DNA of 64,000 nt, from NCBI GenBank assembly GCA_023634235.1, contig JAMKCF010000001.1, positions 858,001 to 922,000 on the forward strand, given 5' to 3'. The translations under genes were made by a program, and so were the position numbers. This DNA is from Pisaster brevispinus (lineage: Eukaryota > Echinodermata > Asteroidea > Forcipulatida > Asteriidae). Shown here piece after piece: positions 59,205 through 64,000 of this stretch (its first letter is position 1; the number at the start of each line of letters is the position of its first letter). Under the pieces are notes generated by a model, which made no database searches, was not told the origin of the DNA, and worked only from the letters and a program-made list of their open reading frames with translations.

Positions 59205-59385
59205 CGTGTAAGAAATCTCTTTTGTGAGTAGTGGTGGCTCTGAGGAGAGCCGGTTACTGGTCGACGTTTCGATCAGTTTGAAGGAGACAGTCAAAGCAAA
59301 CTGATCGAAACGTCGAGCAGAAACCAACTCTTCTTAGAGCCTCCACTACTCACAAAAGATTTTTCTTACATAGTGTCTTGCCCGT
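59205..59385. mobile_element. Foldback element: long imperfect palindrome
   Basis: AATCTCTTTTGTGAGTAGTG..CGACGTTTCGATCAGTTT on the left is repeated inverted on the right. Read on the minus strand the right arm is AATCTTTTGTGAGTAGTGGA..CTCGACGTTTCGATCAGTTT. Arms are about 75-80 bp, the centre about 20 nt. The CGACGTTTCGA word is typical of foldback or Penelope-associated ends. Confidence 0.75.
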
Positions 59386-60197
59386 AAACATTACTTACTT
59401 GTGTTTTCCTCCATGGGTAGCTTAAGTCTATAGTTACCTCGTTCTAAAAAAACGTTATTATTAAAATAATGATGACGGTCTATCAACAATATCCGGTCTT
59501 TTTAAATTCTGCTAAGACTTTACTAGTAGCAGGTTTGTAATTCCACACAAAATTGTAAATGATTGAAATGGCTTCTGACTCTAATTATTGTTTTTGTAAT
59601 TGTGCCTCTATGGCATCCCATAATCTTTAGGCAAAATGTGAAGCTGTTGATCAGTCGACTGGTAAATTTATTCCATTACGCACGAACGAGTATCCTCTGG
59701 GCTTGTAAAATTATACACAATCGCCCTACGATGTTTTCTACAACGACTGACTCAAAAACATCAAGATAAGTTCACACGCACTCCGAACCAAAGCCCTTAC
59801 TCTGTTGCATTGTGGATTGGAGTGAAATTACAAAGTCAATGAATATTCGGTTTTTGATCGCAGTACAATCTAAAAGCATTCAATTCAGAATTGACAACGA
59901 TTTAGGTCACAGGCTCGACCTACTACTGTGTCAATATAACCCGGAATCCCTGTCAAAGTGACCCTAAATGGGTCGACCTGACGCAGAATTCGAGTTAAAT
60001 CCGGTTTTAACCAGTTTCCGGGTCAGTCTGACCCTGGAAGAGGTCAGTCCCCAGGGACCCGGAATCAGTCCCCAGGGACCCGGAACCTGGATCTTTTCTG
60101 ACCCGGGAGTTTGTAAACTCTGAAATTGTAAGGAAAACCGTTGTCTAAAAAGTGGTACATCCGGGTGACTTTTAAAAGAAGGTTTTCGGTCTGTTTG

Positions 60198-60490
60198 CAT
60201 GTCGTGGCCGAGCGGATAAGAGCACCGGACTCAAGCTCTGGTGTTTCTGATCAGCAGAGTGTTGGTTCGAGTCCCGGTCGTGACACTTGTGTCCTTAAGC
60301 ATGGCACTTAACCATGATTGCTTCGTCCTTCGGATGGGACGTAAAGCCATTGTTCCCATGTGTTGTGTAACGCACGCAAAAGAACCCAGTGCACTTATTG
60401 TAAAGAGAAGGGGTCCGCCCCGGTGTTCCTGGTTTGCGCCTCAGCACCTTGTAAACCATTACATGGTGCTGTAAAGGAATAGGTCTCAAA
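60198..60490 (+). mobile_element. tRNA-derived SINE, family A, copy 3 (longest)
   Basis: TGTCGTGGCCGAGCGGATAA (box A) and GTGTTGGTTCGAGTCCCGG (box B) form a Leu/Ser-like tRNA head. The body has CTTCGGATGGGACGTAAAGC, AAAGAACCCAGTGCACTT and ACCATTACATGGTGCTGTAA. It is the most complete copy in the window. Confidence 0.8.
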
Positions 60491-60611
60491 AGATCATATT
60501 ATTTCAAAATGTAGCTCCACATACCTTGCGTTTTTATACGCCACTAGGGGTGTGATAAAGCATAAGAACCCAGTGTATTATATTAGATTATATTTCTATT
60601 ACTGCTTTTAG

Positions 60612-60746
60612 TACATGCGGGTTGTATGAATGGAACTGGATCTACATACCGTGATGCTGCGATGTACACAGCCAGTGGGTACAGCTGTTTGCACTGGGAA
60701 GAAGCGCTTGGCACCCACGCAGAAAGTGTCACTTTCGACAACGCAG
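60612..60746 (+). CDS. Kringle 2, first half
   Basis: Acceptor CTTTTAG ending at 60611, donor GTCTGT at 60747, phase 1-1. It encodes HAGCMNGTGSTYRDAAMYTA, SGYSCLHWEEALGTHAESVT and FDNAG. C..G.G..Y and C-x-x-W are standard kringle features, here without the extra cysteines of kringle 1. Confidence 0.87.
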
Positions 60747-61326
60747 GTCTGTTTACTACACTGAATACATGGGGTCTTCAACTTGACACCATGGGTGCTG
60801 TCACATTACAAGAAAATCAACAACGAAAATGAAGGGTGTAGTTGTGTTTGCAGAAATCAGTTTTAGTTTAATACCCTACGGTGAACATTTTTAGTTCCTT
60901 TGTCTGTATCTATATCTGACAACACCCATGGTGTAATTCTTATTACCCCAGTGTTTGCAGTGTGTAACAAATAACCTTATCAGTTGATGTAGATATGTCA
61001 GAGATGGGCGTGATTGCTAGTCCAGCCTGCGAGTGTGGAAGCTGCCCTCCAAACAGCTGTCCATATCACCAGTGATTGCATTTTCCAAAGCTGCCCTGGC
61101 GAGCAGTCCCTAAAGAAGCTAGACAATCCGGCCACATAATGGCTAGTCGACACTACTTGTATTCTCGTGGGTTAATCTCCAACACGCTTACATAATATGT
61201 ACATTAAAATTTAAATGGGTTTTGTCGCCAGGATCAAGGCAGCTCTGTGGATTGGGAGAGTTGTGACAACTTGCGATTGGAAGCGATTTTGTGCAAAAAA
61301 AGCATGGGTGAATACAAGGTGCCAGA

Positions 61327-61545
61327 CTAGTCTACCAATTGGTTGGGCTCAGCTTCGTCCCCAAGGGTGATCGATCTCGCCGCGCCATTTTTTCCCAGCA
61401 TGCCTTGCTCGATCATAACGAGACGAGAGGTATAGATCCGGCACACTGCCCATGGTAGCGAGGCTGGGTTGGGCTGCATTTGGACTGAAACTTGCATCCA
61501 GCAATCACGTGACCGAAGAAAACTGGTCCCGCTATGTCGCAACTA
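61327..61545 (-). mobile_element. DNA-element fragment related to 35261-35450
   Basis: On the minus strand AGTTGCGACATAGCGGGACC, AGTTTTCTTCGGTCACGTGA and CAGTCCAAATGCAGCCCAAC match the plus-strand sequence at 35331-35410. It abuts the TIR element at 61545. Confidence 0.6.
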
Positions 61546-61722
61546 TCCCAATAGACCCGTTGCATTAAAATGTCACACTCTCATAAAGCCCCTTCGCTGA
61601 GGCCAAAAGGAAGGCAGATCATTGGACGGTAGCTCCTCTTTGCGCGTAAAAACGCGCAAATAACCTCAGCGTACATGCAGCTGCGTCTCACGTTATGCAA
61701 GGGGTCTATATCATAGAGTTAT
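61545..61722. mobile_element. MITE with ATAGACC..TTGCAT terminal inverted repeats
   Basis: The left end AATAGACCCGTTGCATTAAA and the right end on the minus strand (TATAGACCCCTTGCATAACG) are inverted copies. The interior has GCGCGTAAAAACGCGC, a small palindrome. It is about 178 bp with no coding capacity. Confidence 0.7.
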
Positions 61723-62160
61723 AAATGTTATATATTTCGTTTAAACACAAAACATACATCAAGGAATCTATTCTCTCGAAACAGTTCATAGAAATATCAT
61801 AAGCCTACGCATGGTTTCGTTAAATATAACGAGTCAAAATTGACCCCGGATAACGGTCCGTATCTGCCATACTTGTATAGACAGCATGACCCTTTATGTT
61901 AGGGTCAAAATTGTCTGGAAGTCTGAGTCAAAAACACTTTACTGTGTTAAATTATTCTCCTGTTTACCCTAAGACAAGTCATGACCGAAAATGAGTTTGG
62001 CGCATACGGACCCATCTACTGGTCAATTCTGTCACCTTATTCAGTTTGATCTCAGTGTTACATCCCTGAGATTTGTACCCCATGGGACCAGCCCCTATGC
62101 TTCATGCTCTGAATCGCGTTTCTGTGTACATTTGAATTCACTGTACAACTTTGTTCCTAA

Positions 62161-64000
<1,840 letters not shown>

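Larger units (their letters stand above)
57827..60611 (+). other. Intron between kringle 1 and kringle 2
   Basis: It contains a large palindrome (59205-59385), a family-A SINE (60198-60490) and a C-run at 58147. Nothing else was recognised. Confidence 0.55.

Overview
The window is eukaryotic: genes are broken into short exons with GT..AG introns, the sequence is AT-rich, and non-coding parts are full of SINE, LINE, Penelope-like, LTR and foldback DNA-element remnants. Hyalin (HYR) repeats, SEA, EGF, C-type lectin, LamG and kringle domains together suggest a marine invertebrate deuterostome. An echinoderm (sea star or relative) is most likely, but this is inferred from gene content and not proven.

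Four protein genes were rebuilt by joining exons with matching splice phases. (1) Positions 1-15613, plus strand: the 3' part of a large membrane protein. A giant exon runs off the left edge and holds about 16.5 nearly identical 85-residue HYR repeats. It is followed by six single-repeat exons of exactly 255 nt, a SEA domain in two exons, one EGF domain in two exons, a transmembrane exon and a tyrosine-ending cytoplasmic tail. (2) Positions 21839-27072, plus strand, and (3) 39039-34677, minus strand: two convergent paralogues. Each has a signal peptide and the first half of a C-type lectin domain (CTLD), then a LamG exon, an Ig-like exon, and only then the last CTLD strands. All junctions are phase 1, so LamG and Ig look like cassettes inserted into an intron of a CTLD gene. 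The plus copy has a premature stop near the start of the LamG exon and has lost CTLD cysteines; the minus copy looks intact. (4) Positions 41127 to at least 62293, plus strand: a secreted or membrane protein with two kringle domains, each split over two exons, with an intron of about 13 kb inside the first kringle.

Between genes 1 and 2 lies a degraded Ty3/gypsy-like element (17107-19502, minus) with gag, zinc knuckle and protease, one long LTR, no reverse transcriptase, and an unusual 36-bp repeat at its edges. Between the convergent lectin genes lie an L2/CR1-like LINE remnant, a Penelope GIY-YIG fragment and decayed extra copies of the terminal lectin exon. The large introns of the kringle gene carry a jockey-type LINE tail, a 1175-bp element flanked by TTAA, foldback elements, a 131-bp tandem repeat and a zinc-finger-like pseudogene.

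All calls were made by reading the sequence; no similarity search was run. Exon borders rest on splice consensus, phase continuity and comparison between paralogous exons.
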